A stretch of 32,333 nucleotides of DNA, taken from NCBI GenBank assembly GCA_964609155.1, contig CAZSRF010000028.1:1-32333 (forward strand). The letters run 5' to 3'. Below the pieces are notes generated by a model, which had not been told where the DNA came from, ran no database searches, and worked only from the letters and a program-made list of their open reading frames with translations. This DNA is from JAGOUU01 sp964609155. GTDB taxonomy: Bacteria > Pseudomonadota > Gammaproteobacteria > JAGOUU01. Position 1 is the first letter of the stretch, and every line of letters begins with the position of its first letter. This document shows positions 17,175 to 26,047 of this stretch, one piece after another. The position numbers were made by a program, and so were the translations under genes.

Positions 17175-17180
17175 CCTCCT
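17175..17180 (-). promoter_or_regulatory. Strong ribosome binding site that fixes the DUF1328 start
   Basis: On the minus strand this is a perfect AGGAGG, with AAGGAGGTG extending it. Five bases separate it from the ATG at 17167-17169. It excludes the overlapping GTG as the start and predicts efficient translation of this tiny membrane protein, unlike most genes here that have weak Shine-Dalgarno sequences. Confidence 0.8.
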
Positions 17181-17233
17181 TAAGTTTTTATCATTGTATA
17201 ACCTCACTATAGCTTTATTTAATATAATGTATA

Positions 17234-17270
17234 ATTAAAGTTTTTTATTGGATTGATAGAAAACTTTAAT
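17234..17270. repeat. 11-bp perfect inverted repeat in a divergent promoter region
   Basis: ATTAAAGTTTT (17234-17244) is exactly repeated in inverse as AAAACTTTAAT (17260-17270) around a 15-base loop. It lies between the DUF1328 gene and the helical-repeat gene, which are transcribed divergently. The arms resemble those at 11509-11557 (ATTAAA next to an A or T run). Operator and hairpin roles are both possible. Confidence 0.5.
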
Positions 17271-17382
17271 AAAGAAAATTGATAAATAACCTCAAATATC
17301 TAACTCCTGTAAATTAAATAAATTGTAGACTTTTTAATAATTCAATAGATATAATAAATTATAATTCATAAGGAGTTGAATG

Positions 17383-18237
17383 ATGAGCAAATTAGAATTG
17401 GAAGTTAAGCTTGAAGCATTAGAAATTGAAGCTCTACAAGTGATAAGATCTAAGTTTATTCAGGAACAATTTGCTACAGTTAAAGATTTTGAAGAATTGT
17501 ACAAAATGGCTAATCTATTCCGTAAAGAAAGTAGATTTAGTAACTCTCAGATGCAAAAAAAGATTGCTAAGATTTCTGAAATGACTATGGAAAAGATAAT
17601 TCATAGTTTATCTATCACAAAATTAGAAGACATCATCGTTGAAGAGGCAGAGGTAGGAGATAGATTTTTTTTAAATGCAATTATCCCTTATTTACATATG
17701 ATTATAAATGATTTTGATAATTTATCGAGAATCTTACCAAAATTAAAGTTTTATGTAGATAAAGAATATGTGCCGTATGTATATACATTATTGATAAACT
17801 TATTGGATACAGAATCATCCTTATTCAAGGATTTAAGATGTTTTGAGTTGTCTATAAGATATTTAACACCTAAAGAAATACCACAGCTATGTGATATTGC
17901 AAAAGATAACTTATTGTCTTATTTTGCTAAAAACTCATGGTTTTACCCTGTTTTTTATAGATATCTTACACCAATACAGGTTGCTGTATTACACGCCACT
18001 GTGAAACAGTTTCTTCCTATTGAGCATGTTATTTCTGGTATTTTAGTTAATATGGCAGATTTAAGTCATTACTGTATTCCTGAAGTTGCTTCTATGGTAT
18101 TTTCTTTTGCAGAGGAGTTAAACAAAAAATCTACTACAGGTAAACTTGTGTTAATATCAGGCGGAAGAACACAGCAGGAACAGAATGAAGATGGCATGGA
18201 TATGCAAACCTCTGTAACAGAAAGGTTGCTGCCGTAA
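17383..18237 (+). CDS. Unrecognised all-helical repeat protein with acidic tail
   Basis: I do not recognise this 284-residue protein. It is predicted almost wholly helical, without signal peptide or membrane helices. Two stretches repeat at a spacing of 34 residues: RYLTPKEIPQLCDIAKDNL (159-177) and RYLTPIQVAVLHATVKQFL (193-211). Similar hydrophobic periodicity upstream suggests HEAT- or TPR-like helical repeats. The last 30 residues are hydrophilic and rich in Gln, Glu and Asp (GGRTQQEQNEDGMDMQ). AAGGAG at 17370-17375 gives better spacing to the ATG at 17383 than to the one at 17380, hence the start chosen. TATAAT at 17350-17355 or 17360-17365 may be the -10. It converges on the 987-residue gene with a 15-bp gap. 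A scaffold or secreted effector is possible, but this is unproven. Confidence 0.7.
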   Translation: MSKLELEVKLEALEIEALQVIRSKFIQEQFATVKDFEELYKMANLFRKESRFSNSQMQKKIAKISEMTMEKIIHSLSITKLEDIIVEEAEVGDRFFLNAIIPYLHMIINDFDNLSRILPKLKFYVDKEYVPYVYTLLINLLDTESSLFKDLRCFELSIRYLTPKEIPQLCDIAKDNLLSYFAKNSWFYPVFYRYLTPIQVAVLHATVKQFLPIEHVISGILVNMADLSHYCIPEVASMVFSFAEELNKKSTTGKLVLISGGRTQQEQNEDGMDMQTSVTERLLP

Positions 18238-18252
18238 TCACGCATAACATAA

Positions 18253-21216
18253 TTAAAATGAAGCTCTTCTTCTGAGCCTTGGAGTAATCCTGAATTGGGT
18301 ATATTCTTTTATAGGAGGGATTTCTTTGCTTGTTCGAAGCTTTGTCATTAATTTGCTTGCCTCTTGGCCGTAAATAACTGCCAATTGATCGATAGTTGGT
18401 AATATTATTTGTTTTTTTAGATCACTTGGTATTATAGGACTTGTTGATAATGAATATAACTTAAGCACTAAATTAGAAAATATTTTTTCTGAATCTTCGG
18501 TGGTACTGTTTTTTATTTTATTAAACATTTCAATAAATTGATAAATTTTAAGAGACCATTCTGGACGAGAAATAATAAAATATAAAGCGTTTATCTTGAA
18601 TATGCTAAATATAAATTCTGTTTTATGTAATGTAGGGTTAGAAAAACAAACCAAGTGAGCTCGGTAGTAGTTTAAGATATCAATATGCTTATCAAGAATA
18701 GTTATTTTATCTGTTATTTTTGATAAATCATAAATAGCATTATGATCTCTGGTACAGCTGCTTGGGTTATCATAACATGTTTGTAACAATTCTTGACTTT
18801 CTTTTAGAATTGTTACAATAGGTAAGTTATAATTTTTATGTGATTGTTCATGATTGTAAGTTGATAAATAAGCTTCAATGTTTTTTAATTTAAAATAAAC
18901 TTCTGGAGCTAGTTTATGTAACCATGCAATTTCGATGGGTATTCTTTCTCCAAGAGTAGCTAATATTCTGGAAATTTTAAATTCTTTTGATTCCAGGTGA
19001 TCAATTGCAACATTTATGGCATTAAAATAAGACGTTATAGTGTAGTAAATATTGTAATAAAATTGGAATATCATGCTTTCAAGGATAATTAGTTTTCGGC
19101 TTAAATTTTTTAAATGTAGAAAGTTAAGTATTTTAAAAAAAATATTGCATAGTAAAAAAAAGGTTAAATGTAAACCAGAAAGTAATACATTATTAATTAA
19201 TAGTTGGCAAAAAAATAATGGTATTCTTAATAAAATAGTTTTTAGTGAATCAATAATAAATTGCTTTGTAAATATAATTAGAAATGAACATTGAAATGTA
19301 TTATAAATTCTATCGAAGAAACTGAGTGGTTTTATTAGGGTGCCAGGGACAGCAAATATACTAGATCCATTGACTATCTTTTCACAAAATGCCTTATTTT
19401 TTATATCGGCCGAAGAGAGCCATTCTTCAGTTGTAGAAAAATAAAAAAATGGCTGTTTTTTCAGTATAGTGCTTTGCGAGGTTAAGTAACACTGAAGCTC
19501 GGAAATAGATATTTTTTTTATAAATTCAGTTTCATAATTGGTGTATTTGTAACATAAGAAGTCACCATCTAGGTTTTTATATAAAAATATATAGTTATGA
19601 TTTTTTAATTTATCGCGAATAATCTCAGATTGAGATTTTGATAGATAATGTGTGGGGCTAGTAAAAATCGTATCTGTTTTTTCTGCTGATAAAGCTCTAT
19701 CTGTAGCTTGATCAAGACCAAAATAAGTACTGAATGGATAATGGACAAGCTTAGTAAATAGCGATACAGCCCGTATAATAATATATGTTGTAAATCCCAA
19801 AGGGTTTCTATAGATATAAGATAAGTACCAATTAGAATATCGTTTATATTCTTTTTGTAAATAAGTAATGATTGAATGTAAAAATGGTAACCTCCAAATT
19901 AAATTACGTGATTTTATAACTGGTTGTTGTTTCTGAAAATCATCATCAAAGTTTGAATATAAGCTTTCATGTTTCTTAAAATATTTTTTAAAGATAGTAT
20001 AATCATCAGTTTTTGTTGTATCTATCATTGAAGCATTAATAAGCTGAAATCTTTGCACTATACTTTTAATTAGCTCACTAATTTTAATAAATAAATTTTT
20101 TAAATATTGTGGTAGGTTAAATATAAAATTGATAAAAGTTATAGTAGTGGGTAAAGTTATTCCTAATAGAATAAAATGATTTCCAAGACCAAATAATTTT
20201 AATAGATAAATTGAATGAAAAAATGTAGAAAGTGTTGGCAGGAAAAATATTTCTAATAAAGCAAAAATTACAAATATAAAAGTACGTAGTTTATAAGTTT
20301 TTATATAAAATAAAATACTATTTAAGGCTGTTCTAGAGTATGTTATTTTATCGAGCTCGATATCTCGTTCTATGTTAATATCTGCCTCTTTTTTTTCTTT
20401 ATTTAATAAATAGGCATAATTTGCATAAAACTGTTGTATTTTTTTTCCAGAGTTTAATCCATCAGGTATTATAAAATAAGGTTTAGTTGGACAATCTGTA
20501 AACGGTATCTGATGATAAATATTAAAAAAATTATTATCCTTAGATAAGGAAGGGTTGGGAAATGTGTATGAATAAAGTAACTCTATACTTTGTATGAGAA
20601 AATACTCAAAATGGTTTGGTTGTAATGAGTGATAATAAAGTTTTAAGTTTAAAATGTAACTTTGCAATAATGTTGACAATTTTTTTTTAAAAGCAATCTG
20701 TTGGTTAATATTGTCAAATGCTATCGTTGTTTCTTGGGATCGTAGCGTGATGATTTCAGTTTGAATTTTAGATAAAATGCTACTATTATAGTTGGCAATT
20801 TTTTTTGCTTCTTCATATTTATGTATTAATTTTGTTAACCTTGTAAGTTTTTCCTTTATGATTTTTAGTTCTGGTGAATTTATATCACAATACTTAGAAT
20901 TATCGATAAGTAAGCTTTTTCTAATATCCTCATATGCTTGATAAAGCTGTGATAATTTTTTTGCAAAATTATTCTTTAAACTTTCTTCTTCAACTCGTTT
21001 TTGACCGAAATGGGCTAGTAGTAGTGCAGTTAAACTACTGCCATGAATGTATCCATCAAGCAATAATTGATCTAAAAAAGATGTATCAGAAGTAAATATG
21101 ATAATTTTTTCTAATTGAGAAGATTGAGATGCTAACGAAGATTCTGAAACTTTAAATATTATCGTTTTTTTAGATTCTTGGTTTGAACTAGAGATGATTT
21201 TATATTCTAAAGACAT
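18253..21216 (-). CDS. Unrecognised large multi-pass membrane protein
   Basis: This 987-residue protein matches nothing I recognise. From the N-terminus it has a soluble part with coiled-coil character (about 75-185), a helical region to 300, two hydrophobic hairpin segments (about 312-332 and 339-366), another around 475-492, a soluble stretch (520-620) and a cluster of hydrophobic helices (about 640-700), then a helical soluble C-terminal third. The end is basic, ITPRLRRRASF. No signal peptide is visible. Composition is very rich in Ile, Leu, Phe, Lys, Ser and Asn, matching the high AT content of the gene. It lies convergent with the helical-repeat gene and divergent from gcvT. The mixture of internal membrane hairpins and coiled coils recalls effectors of intracellular bacteria, but no homologue was identified; an inner-membrane protein is the alternative. 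Confidence 0.65.
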   Translation of the reverse strand: MSLEYKIISSSNQESKKTIIFKVSESSLASQSSQLEKIIIFTSDTSFLDQLLLDGYIHGSSLTALLLAHFGQKRVEEESLKNNFAKKLSQLYQAYEDIRKSLLIDNSKYCDINSPELKIIKEKLTRLTKLIHKYEEAKKIANYNSSILSKIQTEIITLRSQETTIAFDNINQQIAFKKKLSTLLQSYILNLKLYYHSLQPNHFEYFLIQSIELLYSYTFPNPSLSKDNNFFNIYHQIPFTDCPTKPYFIIPDGLNSGKKIQQFYANYAYLLNKEKKEADINIERDIELDKITYSRTALNSILFYIKTYKLRTFIFVIFALLEIFFLPTLSTFFHSIYLLKLFGLGNHFILLGITLPTTITFINFIFNLPQYLKNLFIKISELIKSIVQRFQLINASMIDTTKTDDYTIFKKYFKKHESLYSNFDDDFQKQQPVIKSRNLIWRLPFLHSIITYLQKEYKRYSNWYLSYIYRNPLGFTTYIIIRAVSLFTKLVHYPFSTYFGLDQATDRALSAEKTDTIFTSPTHYLSKSQSEIIRDKLKNHNYIFLYKNLDGDFLCYKYTNYETEFIKKISISELQCYLTSQSTILKKQPFFYFSTTEEWLSSADIKNKAFCEKIVNGSSIFAVPGTLIKPLSFFDRIYNTFQCSFLIIFTKQFIIDSLKTILLRIPLFFCQLLINNVLLSGLHLTFFLLCNIFFKILNFLHLKNLSRKLIILESMIFQFYYNIYYTITSYFNAINVAIDHLESKEFKISRILATLGERIPIEIAWLHKLAPEVYFKLKNIEAYLSTYNHEQSHKNYNLPIVTILKESQELLQTCYDNPSSCTRDHNAIYDLSKITDKITILDKHIDILNYYRAHLVCFSNPTLHKTEFIFSIFKINALYFIISRPEWSLKIYQFIEMFNKIKNSTTEDSEKIFSNLVLKLYSLSTSPIIPSDLKKQIILPTIDQLAVIYGQEASKLMTKLRTSKEIPPIKEYTQFRITPRLRRRASF

Positions 21217-21280
21217 ATAAAATATAAATATTAAAATATTGCTACAGTATACATTATTTTTTCTCTGCTTAAAATTAGTT

Positions 21281-21310
21281 TTGCTTTACGAAAAAAAAAG
21301 TTATTATACT
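21281..21310 (+). promoter_or_regulatory. Candidate sigma-70 promoter for the gcv operon
   Basis: TTGCTT (21281-21286) and TATACT (21305-21310) are separated by 18 bp, a reasonable sigma-70 pair. The predicted start near 21317 leaves a leader of about 37 bases, too short for a glycine riboswitch, and no riboswitch-like structure is visible between 21217 and 21353. Confidence 0.5.
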
Positions 21311-21353
21311 ATTAGATACAATGCTTTTGATGATAATAATGCAGATTTAATTT

Positions 21354-22553
21354 ATGTTAAACCTTAATGATAAAGTTATAAAAAAAACTATATTATGGAG
21401 CGAACATGAAAAGTTAGGAGCTAAATTTACAGATTTTGCTGAAGTTAGTATGCCTGTTAATTATGGTTCGCAAATTCAAGAGCATAATGCAGTGCGCAAT
21501 GATGCTGGGGTATTTGATGTGTCGCATATGGCTGTGATAGATGTTACAGGCAAAAATGCTTTAGAATTTTTGAATTATATATTAACTAATAATCTGAATA
21601 AGGCTTTCGTAAATAAAGCAATATATAGCTGCATGTGTAATGAACAAGGCGGTATTATTGATGATCTTATTATCTATAATTTAAGTGATCTAAATTCAAA
21701 TCTATTGAATTCAACATTATATAGATTAGTAGTTAATGCCGGAACTTGGCAAAAAGATCTTGATTGGCTATATCGACAAGCTGAAAAAAGATTTGAAGTA
21801 ACTATAACTAAACATAGTAACCTTGCTATTCTAGCCTTGCAAGGTCCCCAATCAACAAAGTATCTCCTTGATGTTTTACCTTTTGTTTTCTCAGGGGCAT
21901 TATTGCAAGAAGTTACAGCGCAAATTAAAAATTTAAAAAACTTTGAATGTTTTTATGATAGATCTTCAGAAATTTGCATTGCTAAAACAGGATATACAGG
22001 TGAAAACGGATACGAGATTATTTTGCCCAATGAGATGGTTATAGGTGTATGGCAAAAGCTTTTGGCTAATGGCGTTCATCCTTGTGGTTTGGGTGCCCGT
22101 GATACCCTTCGTTTGGAAGCAGGGCTTAACCTTTATGGTTCAGATATGGATGAAACAACAATACCTCTGGATTGTGGTTTAATGTGGACTGTAGATCTAA
22201 ATAAAAAATTTATAGGGCGCGATTCTATAGCAGAAGCGTATTTGAATCAGCAGAGTGCTAGTTACAAAAATAGGATGGTTGGTTTAATATTAGATGGTAA
22301 AGGTGTCTTACGTCATGGCATGCAGTTAAAAATAGCTGATATTGGTCATGGAGTAATAACTAGCGGTACTTATTCACCAACACTGGAACGAAGCATTGCT
22401 ATGGCGAGAGTACAGATAAAAAATACATTGACTTATTCTGACCATTTATTATGTGAAGTTTTAATAAGAGATAAATCAATACCTGCACATTTAGTGAGTT
22501 ATCCATTTATACGGTTTAATAAACCTGTATATAAACTTTTAAATGAATTATAA
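21354..22553 (+). CDS. gcvT: Aminomethyltransferase, T protein of glycine cleavage
   Basis: GcvT transfers the methylene group from the aminomethyl-lipoyl H protein to tetrahydrofolate, releasing ammonia. The 399-residue protein has LGAKFTDFAEVSMPVNYGSQIQEH, the active-site region NDAGVFDVSHMAV, the CNEQGGIIDDLIIY motif, ALQGPQS, KTGYTGENGYEI and the signature PCGLGARDTLRLEAGLNLYG, then GITSGTYSPTLERSIAMARV-like sequence near the end (here VITSGTYSPTLERSIAMARV). Length is slightly above the usual 360-375 because of a longer N-terminus and a short insert around 112-121 (DLNSNLLNST). No Shine-Dalgarno is visible. It opens the gcvT-H-PA-PB operon; the dihydrolipoamide dehydrogenase (L protein) is not in the window. 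Confidence 0.96.
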   Translation: MLNLNDKVIKKTILWSEHEKLGAKFTDFAEVSMPVNYGSQIQEHNAVRNDAGVFDVSHMAVIDVTGKNALEFLNYILTNNLNKAFVNKAIYSCMCNEQGGIIDDLIIYNLSDLNSNLLNSTLYRLVVNAGTWQKDLDWLYRQAEKRFEVTITKHSNLAILALQGPQSTKYLLDVLPFVFSGALLQEVTAQIKNLKNFECFYDRSSEICIAKTGYTGENGYEIILPNEMVIGVWQKLLANGVHPCGLGARDTLRLEAGLNLYGSDMDETTIPLDCGLMWTVDLNKKFIGRDSIAEAYLNQQSASYKNRMVGLILDGKGVLRHGMQLKIADIGHGVITSGTYSPTLERSIAMARVQIKNTLTYSDHLLCEVLIRDKSIPAHLVSYPFIRFNKPVYKLLNEL

Positions 22554-22615
22554 AAATAAATCTGATAACAATCATATAATCAAACAGTAAAAAATTAGGA
22601 CTATATAGGTAATAT

Positions 22616-23005
22616 ATGAAAACTCCCAAAGATTTGAAATTTTCGAAAACACATGAGTGGGTTAAAATAGAAGAAGATAACATTGTCACTGTTGGTATTA
22701 GTGATCATGCGCAAGGATTATTAGGTGATCTGGTGTATATTGAGTTACCAGAAGTTGGTGAATCTTATGTGCCTGGTGAAGATTGCTGCGTTGTTGAGTC
22801 AGTAAAAGCAGCATCTGATGTATATTGCCCGGTAAGTGGTACTATTATAGAAATTAATGAAGAATTAAACGATACACCGGAAATAGTTAATTCTGAGCCC
22901 TATGAAGCTGGTTGGTTATTCAAGATAGAAGCTTCAGATCTGAATGAACTAGATGAATTATTGTCCACTACTGAATATGAAAGCATGATTGCCGAGGAGG
23001 CTTAA
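22616..23005 (+). CDS. gcvH: Glycine cleavage H protein (lipoyl carrier)
   Basis: GcvH is the small lipoylated shuttle that carries the aminomethyl group between the P and T proteins. The 129 residues have the family start DLKFSKTHEWVKIE, GLLGDLVYIELPEVG, and the lipoylation site VESVKAASD with Lys64 as the modified residue. NSEPYEAGWLFKI near the C-terminus is typical. Length is normal. It lies 62 bp after gcvT with GG at 22610 as a weak ribosome binding site, and ends 4 bp before the chosen start of gcvPA. Its last codons contain the ribosome binding site of the next gene, suggesting translational coupling. Confidence 0.97.
   Translation: MKTPKDLKFSKTHEWVKIEEDNIVTVGISDHAQGLLGDLVYIELPEVGESYVPGEDCCVVESVKAASDVYCPVSGTIIEINEELNDTPEIVNSEPYEAGWLFKIEASDLNELDELLSTTEYESMIAEEA
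22994..23000 (+). promoter_or_regulatory. Ribosome binding site that fixes the gcvPA start
   Basis: GAGGAGG at the end of gcvH lies 9 bases before the ATG at 23010. A TTG at 22989 in the same frame would place the binding site inside the gene, so the ATG is preferred. The site overlaps the last codons of gcvH. Confidence 0.75.
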
Positions 23006-23009
23006 TTAC

Positions 23010-24395
23010 ATGCCATTTATTCCCCATACTCAGGACGAAATAGCTAATATGTTGTATGAGATAGGTGTTCATCATCTTGATGATTTATTTGCTGAAATTC
23101 CAAGTACTTTGCAGACCAATTTGCATGATAAATTAGATCCAGGCTTAAATGAGCTTAGCGTAACAAAAATAATGCAAAAAAAAGCAGATCTTGATTACGG
23201 GGTAAAAAATTATATTGGTGCTGGAGCCTATGAACATCATATCCCTGCTGCTGTTTGGGATATTGTTGGTAGAGGTGAGTTTATGACCTCTTATACACCG
23301 TATCAAGCGGAAGCCAGTCAGGGCAATTTACAGTTAATATATGAATATCAGAGTATGATGTGTAGTTTAACTGCTATGGATGCGTCTAATGCGTCTATGT
23401 ATGATGGAGCATCGGCATTGGCTGAAGCTATTTTAATGAGTGTGCGTTGTAATAAAAAAAGTTGTTCCCAAACTGTGTTACTTATGGGAGGGATTCATCC
23501 TCATTACGTAGAAACAGCAAAAACTATTGTTTCCCATCAGCATATTGAGTTAGTAGTTTGTGATTATCATCATAAAACAGGTTGTACGGATAAAAATATT
23601 TTAGAGCAATTTAATAATACCGATTTAGTGTCTGTTGTGATTGTGCAACCTAATTTCTTTGGCCAATTGGAAGATGTTGACATGATCACTGATTGGGCAC
23701 ATAGAAAAAATGCTTTAGTAATTGCTGTTGTTAATCCAATTAGTTTGGCTCTTTTGGATCCTCCAGGTAACTGGGGTGCAGAAGGTGTTGGTGCTGATAT
23801 AGTTTGCGGTGAAGGACAGCCATTAGGGGTTCCCTTATCATCAGGCGGTCCATATTTTGGTTTTTTATGCTGCCGTAATGAGCTTATTCGTCAAATGCCA
23901 GGACGAATTGTTGGGATGACTACAGATGAAGACGGTAACAAGGGGTTTGTTTTAACTCTGCAAGCTCGCGAACAGCATATACGCCGTTCAAAAGCAACGT
24001 CGAACATATGTACTAATCAAGGGCTATTAGTCACAGCAGCTACTATTTATATGAGTCTGTTGGGTTTTGAGGGTTTGCAAAGAGTTGCAAAAGCATCATG
24101 GCATAATACAACTTATTTAATAGATAAATTATGTAAAATTCCAGGGGTATCAAAAAAATTTGAGAGTGACCATTTTCATGAAATAGCCATTAAGTTTGAT
24201 TGTAGCAAAAAAGAATTTAGTGAAGTATTAGCAAAGTTAAATCAACAAAAAATTGCAGCTGGTTATAATTTATCGTTTATAAATAACTTAGAAAATTGTT
24301 TATTAATATGTGTTACAGAAACAAAAGACAATGCTGATTTAGATTTTTATGCTGATGCTTTGAGAGATATCATGAAAACCTCATGTGGGAGATAA
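23010..24395 (+). CDS. gcvPA: Glycine decarboxylase P protein, subunit 1
   Basis: GcvPA is the N-terminal half of the pyridoxal-phosphate glycine decarboxylase; with GcvPB it forms the P protein that decarboxylates glycine and passes the aminomethyl group to GcvH. The 461 residues begin MPFIPHTQDEIANMLYEIG, the conserved first segment of subunit 1. They contain NYIGAGAYEHHIPAAVW, TSYTPYQAEASQGNLQ, NASMYDGASALAEA and the C-terminal-half motif REQHIRRSKATSNICTNQ. It lacks the PLP lysine, which belongs to GcvPB. Split P proteins occur in many bacteria including Legionella and Coxiella, whereas E. coli has a single fused gcvP. It is followed by gcvPB after 6 bp. Confidence 0.97.
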   Translation: MPFIPHTQDEIANMLYEIGVHHLDDLFAEIPSTLQTNLHDKLDPGLNELSVTKIMQKKADLDYGVKNYIGAGAYEHHIPAAVWDIVGRGEFMTSYTPYQAEASQGNLQLIYEYQSMMCSLTAMDASNASMYDGASALAEAILMSVRCNKKSCSQTVLLMGGIHPHYVETAKTIVSHQHIELVVCDYHHKTGCTDKNILEQFNNTDLVSVVIVQPNFFGQLEDVDMITDWAHRKNALVIAVVNPISLALLDPPGNWGAEGVGADIVCGEGQPLGVPLSSGGPYFGFLCCRNELIRQMPGRIVGMTTDEDGNKGFVLTLQAREQHIRRSKATSNICTNQGLLVTAATIYMSLLGFEGLQRVAKASWHNTTYLIDKLCKIPGVSKKFESDHFHEIAIKFDCSKKEFSEVLAKLNQQKIAAGYNLSFINNLENCLLICVTETKDNADLDFYADALRDIMKTSCGR

Positions 24396-24401
24396 GACTA
24401 T

Positions 24402-25886
24402 ATGTTAATTTTTGATCTAAATATCCCTAATAGATATGCACAGGCTCAGGCACCACTAACTAATGGTGATGTCAATATTGATAAGAAATTTTTAAGAAAA
24501 TTTAAAGCTTTTTTACCAGAAGTTTCAGAATTAGAAGTGATAAGACATTTTACCAAGCTATCACAAAAAAACTTTTCTATTGATACGCATATGTATCCTC
24601 TTGGTTCATGCACAATGAAATATAATCCACGTGCAGCCCATAAATTAGCAATGTTACCAGGTATATTGCAACGCCATCCATTAGCTGATTTAAGTCATAG
24701 TCAGGGTTACTTAAGTTGTTCTTTTGAGTTGCAAGAAATTCTAAAAGAAGTTACAGGTATGCAGGGTGTCTCTTTAGCTCCTATGGCAGGAGCTCAAGGT
24801 GAATTAGCGGGAGTATTAATGATAAAAGCTTATCATCATCATCGAGGTGATCACGCTCGTACTGAAATGTTAGTCTCAGATTCTGCACATGGTACCAATC
24901 CGGCTTCTGCTGTAATGTCAGGCTATACAGTTAAAGAAGTCCCGACAGCTAAAGATGGAGACATAGATATTGAAGTCTTAAAAACTTTAGTAGGCCCTAA
25001 AACAGCTGGAATTATGTTAACCAATCCATCAACGTTGGGTGTCTTTGAACGTAACATTACGGAAGTAGCGAGAATTATCCACCAGGCTGGAGGATTGTTA
25101 TATTATGATGGTGCTAATCTCAATGCTATATTAGGTAGAGTGCGTCCAGGCGATATGGGTTTTGATGTGATGCATATGAATCTCCATAAAACCTTTGCAA
25201 CTCCGCATGGTGGTGGTGGACCGGGCTCAGGTCCTGTTGCCGCTAATCACCGGTTATTTCCCTATTTGCCAATACCCATGGTAGGTAAAGATAATGATGG
25301 CAGTTATAAATGGCTTGATAGCAAAACTAATCCAGAATCAATAGGGCGCATGTCCGCTTTTATGGGAAATGCAGGCATTTTAGTTCGAGCTTATATTTAT
25401 GCTAAATTATTGGGTAGTAATGGCATGCATAGAGTTTCTGATATTGCTACGCTAAATGCTAATTATCTGATGAAAAGATTGGAAAAAATTGGTTATACAA
25501 CGTCTCTACCTAATCGATTGGCAGCTCATGAATTTATTGTAACGTTGAAACATGAAGCTAAACAATATGTTGTTACAGCAAGGGATTTGGCCAAGAGATT
25601 ACTTGATTATGGCTATCATGCGCCCTCAACTTATTTTCCCTTATTAATACCAGAATGTTTATTAATAGAGCCAACAGAAACAGAAAGCAAGCAGCGTATC
25701 GATGATTTTGTTGGTGTTATGGCTAAAATTCGTGAAGAAATAATTCATGCTCCCGATCTAGTTAAATCTGCGCCCCATACAATGCCGGTGAAGAGATTAG
25801 ATGATGTTAAAGCGGTGAAAGAATTGAATATAAAGTATAGCGATGAGCCTAGCCACAAACAGGCAAATATAAAAGTTGGCGCATGA
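24402..25886 (+). CDS. gcvPB: Glycine decarboxylase P protein, subunit 2
   Basis: GcvPB is the PLP-carrying half of glycine decarboxylase. The 494-residue protein has the conserved FSIDTHMYPLGSCTMKYNP (58-76), SQGYL, LAPMAGAQGELAG, SAHGTNPASA (161-170), MLTNPSTLGVFE and YYDGANLNA. The PLP lysine is Lys263 in HMNLHKTFATPHGGGGPG. Substrate-binding and dimer motifs are intact and the length is in the normal range. It closes the gcv operon. No strong terminator is visible in the 161-bp gap before rppH, so read-through into rppH is possible, although rppH has its own promoter candidate. Confidence 0.97.
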   Translation: MLIFDLNIPNRYAQAQAPLTNGDVNIDKKFLRKFKAFLPEVSELEVIRHFTKLSQKNFSIDTHMYPLGSCTMKYNPRAAHKLAMLPGILQRHPLADLSHSQGYLSCSFELQEILKEVTGMQGVSLAPMAGAQGELAGVLMIKAYHHHRGDHARTEMLVSDSAHGTNPASAVMSGYTVKEVPTAKDGDIDIEVLKTLVGPKTAGIMLTNPSTLGVFERNITEVARIIHQAGGLLYYDGANLNAILGRVRPGDMGFDVMHMNLHKTFATPHGGGGPGSGPVAANHRLFPYLPIPMVGKDNDGSYKWLDSKTNPESIGRMSAFMGNAGILVRAYIYAKLLGSNGMHRVSDIATLNANYLMKRLEKIGYTTSLPNRLAAHEFIVTLKHEAKQYVVTARDLAKRLLDYGYHAPSTYFPLLIPECLLIEPTETESKQRIDDFVGVMAKIREEIIHAPDLVKSAPHTMPVKRLDDVKAVKELNIKYSDEPSHKQANIKVGA

Positions 25887-26003
25887 CTTATTTGTCTAAT
25901 TTTTATTAATTTCTTTGAATTGTTCAATAACAGGCTTTGTGCATAAGTTCTGATTTGGTTTATCTGACTTATTTGACATGGAGAAGAAGTCTGTCCTTGC
26001 ATC

Positions 26004-26012
26004 TGATATACT
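26004..26012 (+). promoter_or_regulatory. Candidate extended -10 promoter for rppH-ptsP
   Basis: TGATATACT is an extended -10 (TGn plus TATACT) located 35 bases before the rppH start. A perfect TTGACA occurs at 25974-25979, but 27 bases separate it from this -10, too far to act as its -35. Confidence 0.4.
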
Positions 26013-26047
26013 TGAATCAAAGAGAGATTTTAAGTGTATGAGAATCA

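Noticed and set aside
17173..17175. GTG start for the DUF1328 gene
   Set aside because: It overlaps the AGGAGG ribosome site, and the ATG six bases downstream matches the family N-terminus.
21217..21353. A glycine riboswitch before gcvT
   Set aside because: The leader is AT-rich with no paired GC helices or known glycine-aptamer features, and the promoter candidate leaves too short a leader.
22989..23009. TTG start for gcvPA extending the protein by seven residues
   Set aside because: The strong GAGGAGG lies inside that extension, and the family begins at the ATG at 23010.
25974..25979. TTGACA as the -35 of rppH
   Set aside because: The nearest good -10 (26007-26012) is 27 bases away and nothing like a -10 lies at 16-18 bases.
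25903..25980. A 27-codon minus-strand ORF (MSNKSDKPNQ...) in the gap between gcvPB and rppH
   Set aside because: It has no ribosome site at usable distance, is short and has no recognisable features; the gap is better explained as the rppH promoter region.
25745..26020. A 91-codon minus-strand frame overlapping the end of gcvPB
   Set aside because: Most of it lies antisense to the conserved gcvPB end or in the spacer, with no family match or ribosome site.
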